A stretch of DNA of 64,000 nucleotides from an uncultured Bacilli bacterium (GCA_944363525.1 CALVUF010000001.1:52497-116496), one strand, 5' to 3'. Numbered from the stretch's first letter, positions 25,293 to 34,360 are shown. Translations and numbers: made by a program. The notes: a model not told the origin generated them from the sequence alone.

Positions 25293-26012
25293 TTAGATCC
25301 GGGAACGGCGGAGCAATAAGGCGGCGATGATTTTCCCAATCGAGGGCATGACCTCGAGCCCCTTCCGGCGGAAGTTGAGCCTTTGCGAGGGCGTATTGGC
25401 CTCGTAATTGACCGCCTTGATGGTCAAGATGGCGATGTTTTTAAGGTAGCACGCTAAGGCAATCCCGTAGGAGCAATTGTCGTAGCAAGTCAATCTCGAA
25501 TAACCGGCAAAGCGACGGTGCAAGTCGCCTTTGACGTCATCGCCATCGAATATCCGAACGTCACCCGATAACAATGACCCCCGTTCGATATAATGGCCGC
25601 CGAGTTCATACCCTTCTTTCTCGGCCTGCTCGCATAAGGATAGGTCCCCGACGAAGAAAGGGGGGAGTCCCGGAATCTGGCCATAGACGTTTTTCCCGTC
25701 CCCGGAATAATCGATCCCGTAGGAATAGTAACGCTCGGAGATGAAGATATCCCCTTGGTGGAGGGTGCTCTTGATCGCCCCGACCGAGCCGATGTTATAG
25801 ACGACGTAGGGATCATATTTCTCTAATAAAGCGGTCGTCTTTAAAGTAACCAAAGGCAAGCCGACCCCGACGGAAGCGACGGCGACCTCCTCCCCGCCCA
25901 TCCGGCCGACATAGACTTTTAAAGACGGGAAAAGCTCTTCGACTCTTGGCAAGTCGAGCCTTGAACGGAGGTAAAGGATGGCGTCTTCGTCTTCCCCAAC
26001 GATGAGGATCAT
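25293..26012 (-). CDS. Nucleoside phosphorylase/MTA-SAH nucleosidase fold protein, catalytic signature altered
   Basis: 239 residues from the ATG at 26012 (AAAGAAAGGAAGAGAGC before it; ATGA overlap with the EAL stop). The beginning MILIVGEDEDAI, the GVGLPLVTLKTTALLEKYDP helix, YNIGSVGAI and GDIFISERYYSYGIDYS follow the PNP/UDP family. In authentic nucleosidases the next landmarks are MExxA with a catalytic Glu and SDxA with a catalytic Asp. Here the equivalents read YDNCSYGIALAC and KAVNYEANTPSQ, so both residues are missing. It may bind a nucleotide or nucleoside without cleaving it, or use other chemistry. Embedded in the SipW/EAL gene series. Confidence 0.65.
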   Translation of the reverse strand: MILIVGEDEDAILYLRSRLDLPRVEELFPSLKVYVGRMGGEEVAVASVGVGLPLVTLKTTALLEKYDPYVVYNIGSVGAIKSTLHQGDIFISERYYSYGIDYSGDGKNVYGQIPGLPPFFVGDLSLCEQAEKEGYELGGHYIERGSLLSGDVRIFDGDDVKGDLHRRFAGYSRLTCYDNCSYGIALACYLKNIAILTIKAVNYEANTPSQRLNFRRKGLEVMPSIGKIIAALLLRRSRI

Positions 26013-27550
26013 GCTCTCTTCCTTTCTTTGCTCGCTTCGGCGATATTGACCTCGAACCGGCCGCGATCGACTGGCCGGGAGAAGTAGTAACCTTGGATAG
26101 CGTCGCAATGGAGGTGGCGGAGGATCTCGGCTTGCTTAGCCGACTCGACCCCTTCGGCGATGACTTCCATCCCCAAGGTATGGACCAATTCGACGATCGA
26201 GGCGACCATGGCTTGGGCCTTGGGCTCGATCTCGATGTCATCGATAAACGATTTATCGATCTTCAAGACGTCATAGGGGATCGATTTCAAAGCCGAAAGC
26301 GACGAATACCCGATCCCGAAGTCATCGATACTAGTATGGAATCCTAAGGCCTTGATCTTCTTGATGACCGAGGAGATGAAGATGAGGTTCTCGGCCGCGA
26401 GCGATTCCGTCAACTCCAACTCAATCTTATTCGGGTCGACACCGTATTGGGCGACCGTCTGCTCGAGGAAGGACAGCAGCTCCGGGTCATAGACGGTCCG
26501 TCTTGATAAGTTGACCGAGACGATGAGGTTCTTCATCGCCGGATCGCTTTTCCATCTGGCCAGGGATGCGCAGACGGTCTGGAAGACGAAATGGTCGATC
26601 TCAACGATCCTTCCGCTGGATTCGCAATAGGGCACGAAGACGCTCGGCGGCAAAATTCCCCGGTGGGGGTGCTTCCACCTCACTAAAGCCTCGGCCCCAT
26701 AGAAATTCATATCATTCAAGTTGACTTTCCCTTGGTAATAGACGACGAATTCGCCTCTTTCGATGGCGTTATTCAAATCGGCGTCGAGCCAATGGATCGA
26801 AGCGTCCTCATCGACTAAGCTCTGCGAGAAGCGGAGGACGTCGCAAGAGAGGCGACGGGAGGCGCTATGACGGAGGGCGAACTCGGCTTCTTCGACTAAG
26901 GAACGGCCGGCAAGCGGTTTCACCGCCGACCTTGAGGAGACCCCGCCTAATAAGGAGGCGAAAGGCAAGGAGCCAGAATGGGCAAAGGTATCGCTAAGGT
27001 GGATCAAGAACACCCGTAACCCATCGATGAAGGCGTCTTCGTTTTGACTCCGATGGAGCAGCAAGAACTCATTGTCGGAGGTGATGCCGATCGGATTAAG
27101 GGGGAAGCCGACTCGGAGGCTTTTCAAGACGAAGCGCAGAGTTTTCTTGGCGACATCGTTCTGCAAGGAGGATAAAGCCTGACCCCCTGGGCCGGCGATG
27201 GAGAAGGCGACGCAGAGGACTTTTTCGTTTTGGTCGCCTTTCACCATCTTCTTGGCGATACTGGCGATATCCTTCTCCGAATAGACATCCTCGACCGCCC
27301 CGAATTTAGCGACGATGAAGGCTTTTTTCCGCCCATCCTCGATCCGGAGGTGGAGGAAGAGGGCGCTTAAGGCGGCGAAGACTAGGAGAAGGACGATCAA
27401 GATGGCGAGGGCAAGGTATTGCCTCGTCCCGTACTCGGCCCCGAATAGACCGATTAGAGCGATGGCTAAGCTAAAGCCAAAGCAGAGGCCGGCTAAGAAA
27501 AGGGAGACTAATAAGCTGTAGGAATGGATGGCGATGCGGCGCTCAATCAT
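26009..27550 (-). CDS. Membrane-bound c-di-GMP phosphodiesterase (EAL domain, intact)
   Basis: 513 residues. Two helices (~10-36 and ~45-68), a GGDEF-like remnant (~95-235, no GGDEF motif), and a full EAL domain (~255-500). All key residues are present: EALVRWKHP, VSVNLS, LELTES, DDFGIGYSSLSALK, LKIDKSF, IAEGVE and QGYYFSRP. It should hydrolyse c-di-GMP to pGpG at the inner membrane face. Start overlaps the SipW gene by 8 bp. With the degenerate EAL receptor at 17.2-20.2 kb it makes c-di-GMP control of the surface locus likely. Confidence 0.92.
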   Translation of the reverse strand: MIERRIAIHSYSLLVSLFLAGLCFGFSLAIALIGLFGAEYGTRQYLALAILIVLLLVFAALSALFLHLRIEDGRKKAFIVAKFGAVEDVYSEKDIASIAKKMVKGDQNEKVLCVAFSIAGPGGQALSSLQNDVAKKTLRFVLKSLRVGFPLNPIGITSDNEFLLLHRSQNEDAFIDGLRVFLIHLSDTFAHSGSLPFASLLGGVSSRSAVKPLAGRSLVEEAEFALRHSASRRLSCDVLRFSQSLVDEDASIHWLDADLNNAIERGEFVVYYQGKVNLNDMNFYGAEALVRWKHPHRGILPPSVFVPYCESSGRIVEIDHFVFQTVCASLARWKSDPAMKNLIVSVNLSRRTVYDPELLSFLEQTVAQYGVDPNKIELELTESLAAENLIFISSVIKKIKALGFHTSIDDFGIGYSSLSALKSIPYDVLKIDKSFIDDIEIEPKAQAMVASIVELVHTLGMEVIAEGVESAKQAEILRHLHCDAIQGYYFSRPVDRGRFEVNIAEASKERKRA

Positions 27551-28346
27551 TGCTTACCCCCTTATCGCAAGAACTAATTTTACCTTCCTTTTTTAGTTTT
27601 TGCCTCTCTTTCTTTTTGGCTTTCTCGATTTCCGCTTGATAATGCTCTTTCAGTTCCTTCTTATAACGCCATTTCTCTTCAAAAGCCAAAACCGCCGCCT
27701 CGTCATTAAGGTCGATCCTGGCTTTATTCAAAGCCTCCTGCAATTCAGCCTGTTCTTGCTTATGTTCTTTCTTCATCTGGACCGCGGTCGAGGCGATGGT
27801 GTAGACGGCGGCGATCGCCAATGGGGTCAAGATCAATAAGGGAAACAACCAAGTGGCATGATTATGCTCACTCGGGACTTGGGGGGAGACGTAGGTTAAG
27901 AAAGCCCCAAAGGACTCGGAATGGTAAACCATCTTCCCGATGTAGTTATCGACGGAAAAGGTCTCGCCGCTTGAGGCGATTTCGGCGTTGGCGTTATCCC
28001 CTCTGGTCTGGAAAGTCCTGACCTGCCCATCATCGTCATAGATGATGTTGGTTACCCGGTGGGTATCGGGGGCGCCTAAAGTCGCGTAATAGAAAGTGAT
28101 GACGTCGCCGACTTCGATTTCCTCAGGCGGGACGTCCTCGATGATGATGCCCGAGCCGACCGGCAAGGAATCGGGCTTATCTCCGACCATTGAGTCGGTG
28201 GCGACGTAAAGGAAGGAATAGCCGAACACCGAGGGAACCCCGAAGTTCTTCTTCATGCTGACTAACATCGAGACCTGGCAATAGCCAAAGAAGAGGACGA
28301 GGAGCAATAGGAAGCCGGTAACGAGGCGGGATAACCACTTCCTCAT
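27543..28346 (-). CDS. sipW: SipW-type (ER-type) signal peptidase I
   Basis: 267 residues. Helix 1 at ~8-30; catalytic Ser in the YVATDSMVGD block (~residue 52) and His in APDTHRVTNI, with TRGDNANAEI following. A Ser-His pair in place of Ser-Lys marks the SipW/ER-type group that processes TasA-like proteins. A second helix (~170-192) precedes a long basic, heptad-like C-terminal tail of ~75 residues, which is longer than usual. It lies between a DUF2357-like gene (4-bp overlap) and the EAL gene (8-bp overlap). Confidence 0.88.
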   Translation of the reverse strand: MRKWLSRLVTGFLLLLVLFFGYCQVSMLVSMKKNFGVPSVFGYSFLYVATDSMVGDKPDSLPVGSGIIIEDVPPEEIEVGDVITFYYATLGAPDTHRVTNIIYDDDGQVRTFQTRGDNANAEIASSGETFSVDNYIGKMVYHSESFGAFLTYVSPQVPSEHNHATWLFPLLILTPLAIAAVYTIASTAVQMKKEHKQEQAELQEALNKARIDLNDEAAVLAFEEKWRYKKELKEHYQAEIEKAKKKERQKLKKEGKISSCDKGVSND

Positions 28347-30430
28347 CGTTTACCTCTCCTCTTGCCATAGTCTTTGACGAAGATCCTTCCACCCCGTTTC
28401 GACCGGGTCTTGAGGTTGGTGTAATGGATGATTTTTGGCTGCTTAGCCTCTTCGGCTTTCTTTTCCGCCTTCTTGGCTTTTCTGGCCGCCTTCCCTTTCT
28501 TTTTGATCGGGGCGACCGGCTTTGATTCTTCGGTCTTTTTAACGGGCTTTTTATGGGGTTTCTTGGGTGTTTCCTCGTTATTTGCCGCCTTTTTCTTAAC
28601 CGTTTTCTTCTTGGTTGAGCCCTTTTTCTTCGCCGTTGGTTTCTTTGGTTTTTCCTCCTCTTTTTGCAACGATTCTTCGGTCGATTCGACCGGCTGCGGC
28701 TGAGTTTCGACGTTCAAAGGCTCGTTGGCCGGCTCGGCCTCTATCGGCTTGGCTTTTGGCGGCACTTTGTCTTTGATGAGCTCGTTGATGAGCTGCCCTT
28801 CTTCCTCGGGGGACGTGAGGGCGTAAACGCCTTCTTTCTCCTCCTCAGGTAATAGGTACACCGGGTGTTCGGGGACCGGGATGTTGAGGTCATCGTTAGC
28901 CTCATCGCTCTCGGCGATCCCTTGGTTATCGGAGATGATGGCGCCCCCGGCGACCGGAGACGGCGTCGCGTCGGGATAAGGATGGGATTGGCCATCTTCT
29001 AGATATGGCGAATAACCGGATTCGATGTCGCGGTTCCGGTCGATTAAACCCAAACGATGGACCTCGATCCGGGTCTGCCGGAGCAAGGCCATCTCCTCTT
29101 CTTCCTTGGCCTGGATGTCTTCGAGTTTTTTCTTCTCGGCCTCAAGGCGGGCCCGTTCGAGTTCGAGCCTGCGGATCTCGGCCCGCCGTTCATCCTCTCT
29201 CCGTTGAAGCTCAGCTTCCTCTTTCCGTTGCTTGGCTTCCTCTTCGACGTCTTTGGCCTTTTGCTTTTCGATCGCTTCTTCAATCGCGGCCAATTTGGCC
29301 TTATCGGCTTTAAGCTTGGCTTCAAATTGCTCGCGGTAGGCTTTGGCTTCCTCTTGGGTCGGGGCAAGGGGGATCTTCGATTGTTCCCGTTCGGCCAGGG
29401 GGAATTGGTCATAAAGGAACTTGCCATCGTAGAAGGTCTCGTCCTCAAGCGAGAATAAAACCTTGGGGACGATCTTCTTCTTTTTGCTCTTGGCCTTGAT
29501 CTCGTCTTTTTCGATCAAGTTGGCGTCGAGGGTCAATATGGATTCGGCCAATAAGCCGGCGAGATTGTCGATATAGGCGTCATCGAACTTCTTGTCGTCT
29601 TCTTGGACGTTATAGGAAATGCCGAGTTCCTTATAGGCATCGAGGAACTTCCAAAGCGCAAAGCATTTCTTATAATCCGGGTTCTTGACCAATAAGTTAG
29701 TCGGATGAATTGGGTTGGCGACCGGCTTGGCCCCTTTCATCAAGGCCATGAAAGGAGAGGCGTTGAAGAAGGCGACCCGTTCCCTTAGCCTGGCAAGTCG
29801 AAGCAATAACTCCTCGTTTTTCTCGGCTTGGCCGCCATCTTTGGAAGGGGCCGAGACTTTGATCCGGGTATCGACTTCGAACTTGACTCCGGCCTGCGTT
29901 TCTTCGCTATGAAGGAGCAAGACTTCGGAATCTCTAGTCTCGCCATGGTCGCGGACAAAGAGGAAGCGCTTCTCGACGAAGACCCCGGCCTTTTGGATTA
30001 GGGTCATCAAAAACCGGTTCTCGTAAATCCAGTAATCGACTTCCGATTTGGGGACTAACAGCTTCTCCGGGGTGACGTTTCCTTGCTCATCGACCGAATG
30101 GACGTATTGGGTATGGGAGGCGAGGTGGGAGATGGACCGAGAACTGATCCTTTTCGCTCTGCCGGCCTCTACTAGGACATCGTTATCTTTAATAAAGGAA
30201 CGGGGATTGGCGATGATTTTCTCAATCGCCGCGAACCCTTTCTCCAACTCGATGATGAAAGTATCGTCCAGCGTCTTCTCTTCTAATCTACTCTTTTGGG
30301 CCAAATAGGTTTTCTTGCTGCTTCTTATGCTCTCCAATAACGCCTTAAAGGAAGCCGACTGGCTGATTAATGATTGCAGTTTTCTTAGATACGCCCGACT
30401 GGCGGCATCTAAACTCAGCTTCCCGGCCAT
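28343..30430 (-). CDS. DUF2357-like protein with coiled coil and lysine-rich tail, partner of the McrB-like ATPase
   Basis: 695 residues. Residues ~1-320 include a DUF2357-like pattern (SEVDYWIYENRFLMTLIQK; cf. ENRF motifs in McrB-linked proteins). Residues ~360-470 are a strong coiled coil (Lys/Glu/Arg heptads). Residues ~470-590 are acidic and disordered, and the last ~110 are a Lys/Ala/Pro-rich histone-like tail with many KK motifs. DUF2357 partners of McrB-type ATPases usually end in a PD-(D/E)XK nuclease; no such motif is visible here. It starts 4 bp after the AAA+ gene, which strongly suggests a complex. The function is unknown; see findings. Confidence 0.55.
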   Translation of the reverse strand: MAGKLSLDAASRAYLRKLQSLISQSASFKALLESIRSSKKTYLAQKSRLEEKTLDDTFIIELEKGFAAIEKIIANPRSFIKDNDVLVEAGRAKRISSRSISHLASHTQYVHSVDEQGNVTPEKLLVPKSEVDYWIYENRFLMTLIQKAGVFVEKRFLFVRDHGETRDSEVLLLHSEETQAGVKFEVDTRIKVSAPSKDGGQAEKNEELLLRLARLRERVAFFNASPFMALMKGAKPVANPIHPTNLLVKNPDYKKCFALWKFLDAYKELGISYNVQEDDKKFDDAYIDNLAGLLAESILTLDANLIEKDEIKAKSKKKKIVPKVLFSLEDETFYDGKFLYDQFPLAEREQSKIPLAPTQEEAKAYREQFEAKLKADKAKLAAIEEAIEKQKAKDVEEEAKQRKEEAELQRREDERRAEIRRLELERARLEAEKKKLEDIQAKEEEEMALLRQTRIEVHRLGLIDRNRDIESGYSPYLEDGQSHPYPDATPSPVAGGAIISDNQGIAESDEANDDLNIPVPEHPVYLLPEEEKEGVYALTSPEEEGQLINELIKDKVPPKAKPIEAEPANEPLNVETQPQPVESTEESLQKEEEKPKKPTAKKKGSTKKKTVKKKAANNEETPKKPHKKPVKKTEESKPVAPIKKKGKAARKAKKAEKKAEEAKQPKIIHYTNLKTRSKRGGRIFVKDYGKRRGKR

Positions 30431-30434
30431 TTAT

Positions 30435-31979
30435 TTATCCAACCTGTTTCAAGAAACCTCTGATCTTGGCTTTGCTCCGCTTGAACTCGCCTTTGCCAAA
30501 GAGCTTAGTCAGCTCTTGATCTAAGGCCAAAAGCTCATCCCGGAGGAAGGCGACGTTTAAGACCTCGAATTTCTTCAATATCTTCGATTCGAAGACATAG
30601 TCGACCGCTTCAAGCTCGGTCCCGCCGCAGGCGACGTAGCCGGGGACGAAGGATTCCATCTGGCGGAGGATCCGGTTGCCGAACGCCAATTTGAAATGGG
30701 CGATGACGAATTCGTCTAAGGCCTCGAACCGTTCCTTGGTTTTCGTCGATAAGGGATAATCGGCCTTGGCCTTGGCGAATAAAGAAGAAAGATAGTCATA
30801 GGGAAGCGGGCAGGCTTCGGTGAACTTGGCCTCAAAGGGGACGCCTTTATTATCGAAGAAAAGCGACATCGACCGGTCATAGACCTTATCGGTGATGGTA
30901 AAGGTTGAGTCATCGTTATTGGCCGTCCCGACGAAGATGATGTTTTGAGGGATAAGCAACCGGCCTTCGTTTAAGTGGCGGGGATCGTCGCTTCTAGGCG
31001 CGGCGACAAGGGAGATATTCCACTCGTTGACGTTAGGCATTTCCATGATGGAAAGGAATTCGGCGAAGTAATACTCGATCCGGGCGAGGTTCATTTCGTC
31101 TAAGACCACGACCGAGAGGTCATCGCGGTAAGTGGCTTCGTAAATCGCCCGCAGGAACTCGGTCTCGGTGAAGCGGTGGGTGAAGTCGTTGTAATAGCCG
31201 AGCAATTCCGACCGGTCATGCCAAGACGGCTGGACCGAGCAGATGGTGGCGTTATGCTGCAAGAAGCGTCCAAAAGCATACGGCAAGGAGGTTTTGCCGG
31301 TGCCGGAGATACCTTCTAGGATGATGATCTTGCCCGTACCGATGGCGGAGATGAATTCCCGCATCGTCTCGATGGTGTAATAAAGCCCGAGTTGGGAAGC
31401 GGCGAAGAGGCGGAACCGTTCGCAGATCCCTTTTAAATCGATATTGGTCGCGTCTTCCGGTAAACGGGTCGGGGGTAAGGGGGTCAAGTATTCCTCGTCG
31501 ACGGCCGCCAGCTTGGGGAAGCGGATATCGTCGTTGCTTTCCTCGTTTTCCTTCTTCTCGTTCTTGTTCTCGATAGAAGCGGTTCCGGCATTCGCGGGTA
31601 ACGCCCCAACCGAGATGCCCAGGATCTTATCTTTCTCCGAGATGGCGTGGAATAGCTCTAAATTCAGCCGTTCGATCTCGGCTTTGTATTTCTTCGTGTC
31701 CTCGGTCCGGCCCCGATAACGGATATAACGCCTTATAAAATAGAAGATTAAATAGCCTAACGCGCCGAGTAAGGCGGCGGCGATGAGTATGAAGAGGACG
31801 AAGAAGAAATAGCCGGCCGTCCCGAAGTCGGGGGAATAGTTGGCGTAAAGCGAGTTGTAGTAATCGATTTCCTGGGGGACTCTTTTCCAGGGACCAGCGA
31901 AAATATCGGCGAAGAAATAGCCGAGGTTCGTGAAGAACTGGATGAGCATGTTCTTTAAGTATTCGAAGTAAGCGGACAT
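30435..31979 (-). CDS. Membrane-anchored McrB/MoxR-like AAA+ ATPase
   Basis: 514 residues. A membrane helix at ~55-85 (FFFVLFILIAAALLGALGYL) and a short coiled coil precede the ATPase. Walker A is EGISGTGKTSLPYAFGRF, Walker B and following NLAR motif is VVLDEMNLARIEYYFAEFL, and the sensor-1 region is IIFVGTANNDDSTFTITDK, all as in McrB (DEINRAN, GTMNTAD). True McrB proteins carry an N-terminal DNA-binding domain; here it is replaced by a membrane anchor, which argues against restriction of DNA. Sits between surface-protein genes and the DUF2357-like gene. Confidence 0.8.
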   Translation of the reverse strand: MSAYFEYLKNMLIQFFTNLGYFFADIFAGPWKRVPQEIDYYNSLYANYSPDFGTAGYFFFVLFILIAAALLGALGYLIFYFIRRYIRYRGRTEDTKKYKAEIERLNLELFHAISEKDKILGISVGALPANAGTASIENKNEKKENEESNDDIRFPKLAAVDEEYLTPLPPTRLPEDATNIDLKGICERFRLFAASQLGLYYTIETMREFISAIGTGKIIILEGISGTGKTSLPYAFGRFLQHNATICSVQPSWHDRSELLGYYNDFTHRFTETEFLRAIYEATYRDDLSVVVLDEMNLARIEYYFAEFLSIMEMPNVNEWNISLVAAPRSDDPRHLNEGRLLIPQNIIFVGTANNDDSTFTITDKVYDRSMSLFFDNKGVPFEAKFTEACPLPYDYLSSLFAKAKADYPLSTKTKERFEALDEFVIAHFKLAFGNRILRQMESFVPGYVACGGTELEAVDYVFESKILKKFEVLNVAFLRDELLALDQELTKLFGKGEFKRSKAKIRGFLKQVG

Positions 31980-31982
31980 TGA

Positions 31983-33044
31983 CTATCCCTCCTTAATGAC
32001 GTTGAGGCAGACGAAGCGGAGATCGAGGTTGAAGGCCCCGTCGACCACTTGCTCGGATGCATCCTTATCCCAGCCTTCGATATAAAGGCTGATGACGACC
32101 CGGGTCGGCTCGTTGGCCTCTAGATAAGCCAACGGGAACTGGGTGGCCGGGTCGAAGTTCGGCTCATTATAATCCAAGGACAAGGAATCGATGGATGTGG
32201 CCTGTTCGATCTCGGGTATAAACCCCTGTTCCTTCGATTGCTCTTCTAAGAATGGGGCAACACCTGCGGCGGTCTTGGGTAAGCCCTCCCCATTATCGAT
32301 GACCTCATCAGTCTTTTCCCCGTAGACGGGATCGCCAGTATAAGACCCATAGACGATTTCTTGGCCATCGAGCGAATCGAAGTAACCATCACCATTGAGG
32401 TCGAGTCGGCCGGCTAATTCCGTCTCCCCATCCTTATATAGATCGAGGATCCGATACCCCTGGTTGCCTAGGAACGAGACCCGGATGCATTTCGTGACCG
32501 CATCGAGACTTCCTTCCTCTAACCCGTAATAGGCTTCGGTTTCGCGGTTGGTTTCGACATTAGGGGAGAGGAAGGTCCCCTCTTTATCTAAGAAAAGATA
32601 ACCGGACTCTTCGCAACGGAAGTAAGTCTCGAAGGATAGATACCCTTGGCTGGCCTTAATGGGGGTCGGGATGCCTGGACTAAGGGAATAGAGGACCGGG
32701 AAAGCGGAAGCCAAATCGGTGTCTTCGTTATACCAGCTATCCAGCTTCATCCCCGAGACGGGGCTTAATTCGGCCCCCGGGGCATAGCTTGGATAATGCT
32801 CCGTTAGCTCCTTATCCCCGATGGCTTCGTAATAATCGATATTATCGCCGAGGTTCTGCTTGAGGCCGATCTCGAGCTTGGGCCCTTCGGCGACCGACAT
32901 CCCGATCTCGCTGACTTTCTGGGCGTTGGTTAACTCAAACCAGGCGTAGGTGGCGGTGACGGAAGTCCCGAGTGCCAGCAAAAAAGCCCCGGCGCCTAAA
33001 AGAAGGAGGGACTTAATGGTTTTAAGGTCATCGAAACGCTCCAT
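31983..33044 (-). CDS. SipW-substrate-like surface protein 3
   Basis: 353 residues. ATG at 33044 is taken as start since it overlaps the previous stop (TGATG) and lies 6 codons before the leader. Leader: LKTIKSLLLLGAGAFLLALG then TSVTATYAWFELTNAQKV, a textbook SipW site. The mature part is acidic with a calcium-binding-like DLNGDGYFDSLDG stretch (~223-235), beta-rich, no Cys pair apart from one region. Its stop is 3 bp from the AAA+ gene. Confidence 0.78.
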   Translation of the reverse strand: MERFDDLKTIKSLLLLGAGAFLLALGTSVTATYAWFELTNAQKVSEIGMSVAEGPKLEIGLKQNLGDNIDYYEAIGDKELTEHYPSYAPGAELSPVSGMKLDSWYNEDTDLASAFPVLYSLSPGIPTPIKASQGYLSFETYFRCEESGYLFLDKEGTFLSPNVETNRETEAYYGLEEGSLDAVTKCIRVSFLGNQGYRILDLYKDGETELAGRLDLNGDGYFDSLDGQEIVYGSYTGDPVYGEKTDEVIDNGEGLPKTAAGVAPFLEEQSKEQGFIPEIEQATSIDSLSLDYNEPNFDPATQFPLAYLEANEPTRVVISLYIEGWDKDASEQVVDGAFNLDLRFVCLNVIKEG

Positions 33045-34042
33045 CAGCCGTCGAACTCCATCTGGAAGGTCATAATCGCCCCTTCCGGGACCGCCCCGGC
33101 GCATTCCTGGTCGTTGCCTTCTAACCAGGAGACGATGGTATAACGAACCACCCCCATCGGGGCGATGGTCGCGTTATCGCGGATAATGACCCCGGTTTCG
33201 TCATAGAAAGGGGTGCAATAGCCTTTCGATTCCTCCCGTTCCAAGTCGGGGGAAGGATAACGGAGGATGTTCCCGTTCTCGTCCTTTTTCTTTGAGGTTT
33301 TAGAGACGCATTCGCGGGTATCGTCTACTCCTCCATCGATCGTCCCGGGCTCCAATGACTGATAGCCATAGATGTCGAACCCTTCGCTTGAGTCATCATC
33401 GGATAAGGATTCGCGATATAAGCCGATCCGCAGGTATTCATAAGGCTCGTGGGCCTCATTGAGGGGAGCGACGTAATCGCTTATCGAGAATTGATAGGTA
33501 TAGGTGAGGCTCTCCTCGGTGTTGTTATGAAGATAGAACACATACACCAAGGCGGCGGCCACCCCTTCCTCTCCTTGCTCGGAAGAAAGGTCGGAGCCGG
33601 AGACGATCCCATCGTTCCAATAGGCGTTATAGGACCCACCGAGGTTGTCTTGGTTTTTGACGTTGTTATCAAGATAATCGAACACCTGGTCAGAAGCGGC
33701 CGGGTTGGCGTTGGCGATCCCATCGGCGAGCAAAGTCGATGTCAAATCCCCATCTGCATATTGGGATAAGGAAAGGTTATCCGACTTATTCCGCGGGTTT
33801 AAAGCCACGGTGAAATTGCCGGATACCCGGCCTAAGAACGCGGCGATGGTAAAGCCTATAAAGCCTAGTAAGGCCACCGAAAGGACAATGGCGGCGATGT
33901 TGCGTCGCTTTCTTCGCTTCGTTATCTGCTCCGCCGTTTCCCGTCCCACCATGCCGGGGGTATCGGGCTGCGGGGCGGCCGAAGCATTTTCTTCCGGAGT
34001 CTCCTCTTGGCTATTCTCTTTCTCTTCGTCAGCCAAAATCAA
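33044..34042 (-). CDS. SipW-substrate-like surface protein 4 with long cytoplasmic N-tail
   Basis: 332 residues from a TTG at 34042 (AGAGG 5-6 bp upstream). An unusual ~47-residue acidic/basic N-tail (EEKENSQEETPEENAS... KRRKRRN) precedes the hydrophobic helix AAIVLSVALLGFIGFTIAAFL. The mature part is Asn/Asp/Ser-rich and beta-predicted with two Cys. The AAFLG site after the helix is a weaker form of the AYAWF motif. First gene of the main overlapping series; an alternative is that it stays membrane-anchored. Confidence 0.65.
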   Translation of the reverse strand: MILADEEKENSQEETPEENASAAPQPDTPGMVGRETAEQITKRRKRRNIAAIVLSVALLGFIGFTIAAFLGRVSGNFTVALNPRNKSDNLSLSQYADGDLTSTLLADGIANANPAASDQVFDYLDNNVKNQDNLGGSYNAYWNDGIVSGSDLSSEQGEEGVAAALVYVFYLHNNTEESLTYTYQFSISDYVAPLNEAHEPYEYLRIGLYRESLSDDDSSEGFDIYGYQSLEPGTIDGGVDDTRECVSKTSKKKDENGNILRYPSPDLEREESKGYCTPFYDETGVIIRDNATIAPMGVVRYTIVSWLEGNDQECAGAVPEGAIMTFQMEFDG

Positions 34043-34265
34043 AAACCTCTAATGGCCGAAATTCACGGCCGGCGCCATTCGGATGACCATTGGAATCGCT
34101 TAGTTCACCCGGATAGGCATATAGCCCATTTAGGGGAAAACGGATCGAAACGCCCCAGTTGCCCACAAGGATCGCTTTATCGTCTTCCGGGGTAACTGGC
34201 TGCCATTCCGAGGGAGTAGGCCCTATAGTTTTGCGCCGCCAGGTTTCCCAGGCTTTGCTTTTCAC
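34029..34265 (-). CDS. Uncertain small reading frame before the surface locus
   Basis: 78 codons from a GTG, overlapping the next gene by 14 bp. The peptide (SKAWETWRRKTIGPTPSEWQ, then AILVGNWGVSIRFPLNGLYA) has no recognised domain and no ribosome binding site. It lies directly after a terminator, so it may be leader sequence of the operon and not a gene. Confidence 0.25.
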   Translation of the reverse strand: MKSKAWETWRRKTIGPTPSEWQPVTPEDDKAILVGNWGVSIRFPLNGLYAYPGELSDSNGHPNGAGREFRPLEVFDFG

Positions 34266-34296
34266 GGGCCTATTTTGGAATCTTTGTCTCCGTCAG

Positions 34297-34358
34297 TCAA
34301 GAAAAAAACGTCAGCCGTTAAGGACGTGATGTAAACATCAATTCCCGTCAGCCGACGT
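34297..34358 (-). terminator. Terminator between the small membrane gene and the surface locus
   Basis: On the minus strand a long imperfect hairpin begins AACGTCGGCTGACGG and ends CCTTAACGGCTGACGTTTTTTT. It follows the stop at 34361 immediately and separates that gene from the downstream series. Confidence 0.65.
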
Positions 34359-34360
34359 TA

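Noticed and set aside
25293..26012. Standard mtnN (MTA/SAH nucleosidase) annotation
   Set aside because: Fold is right, but the catalytic Glu and Asp motifs are missing, so the enzyme name is not justified.
28428..29458. Plus-strand hydrophobic frames opposite the lysine-rich protein
   Set aside because: They are antisense images of Lys/Glu-rich codons (giving Phe/Leu), without ribosome sites.
28343..31979. McrBC-type restriction system
   Set aside because: The ATPase has a membrane helix instead of a DNA-binding domain, the partner shows no nuclease motif, and all neighbours are surface or c-di-GMP genes.
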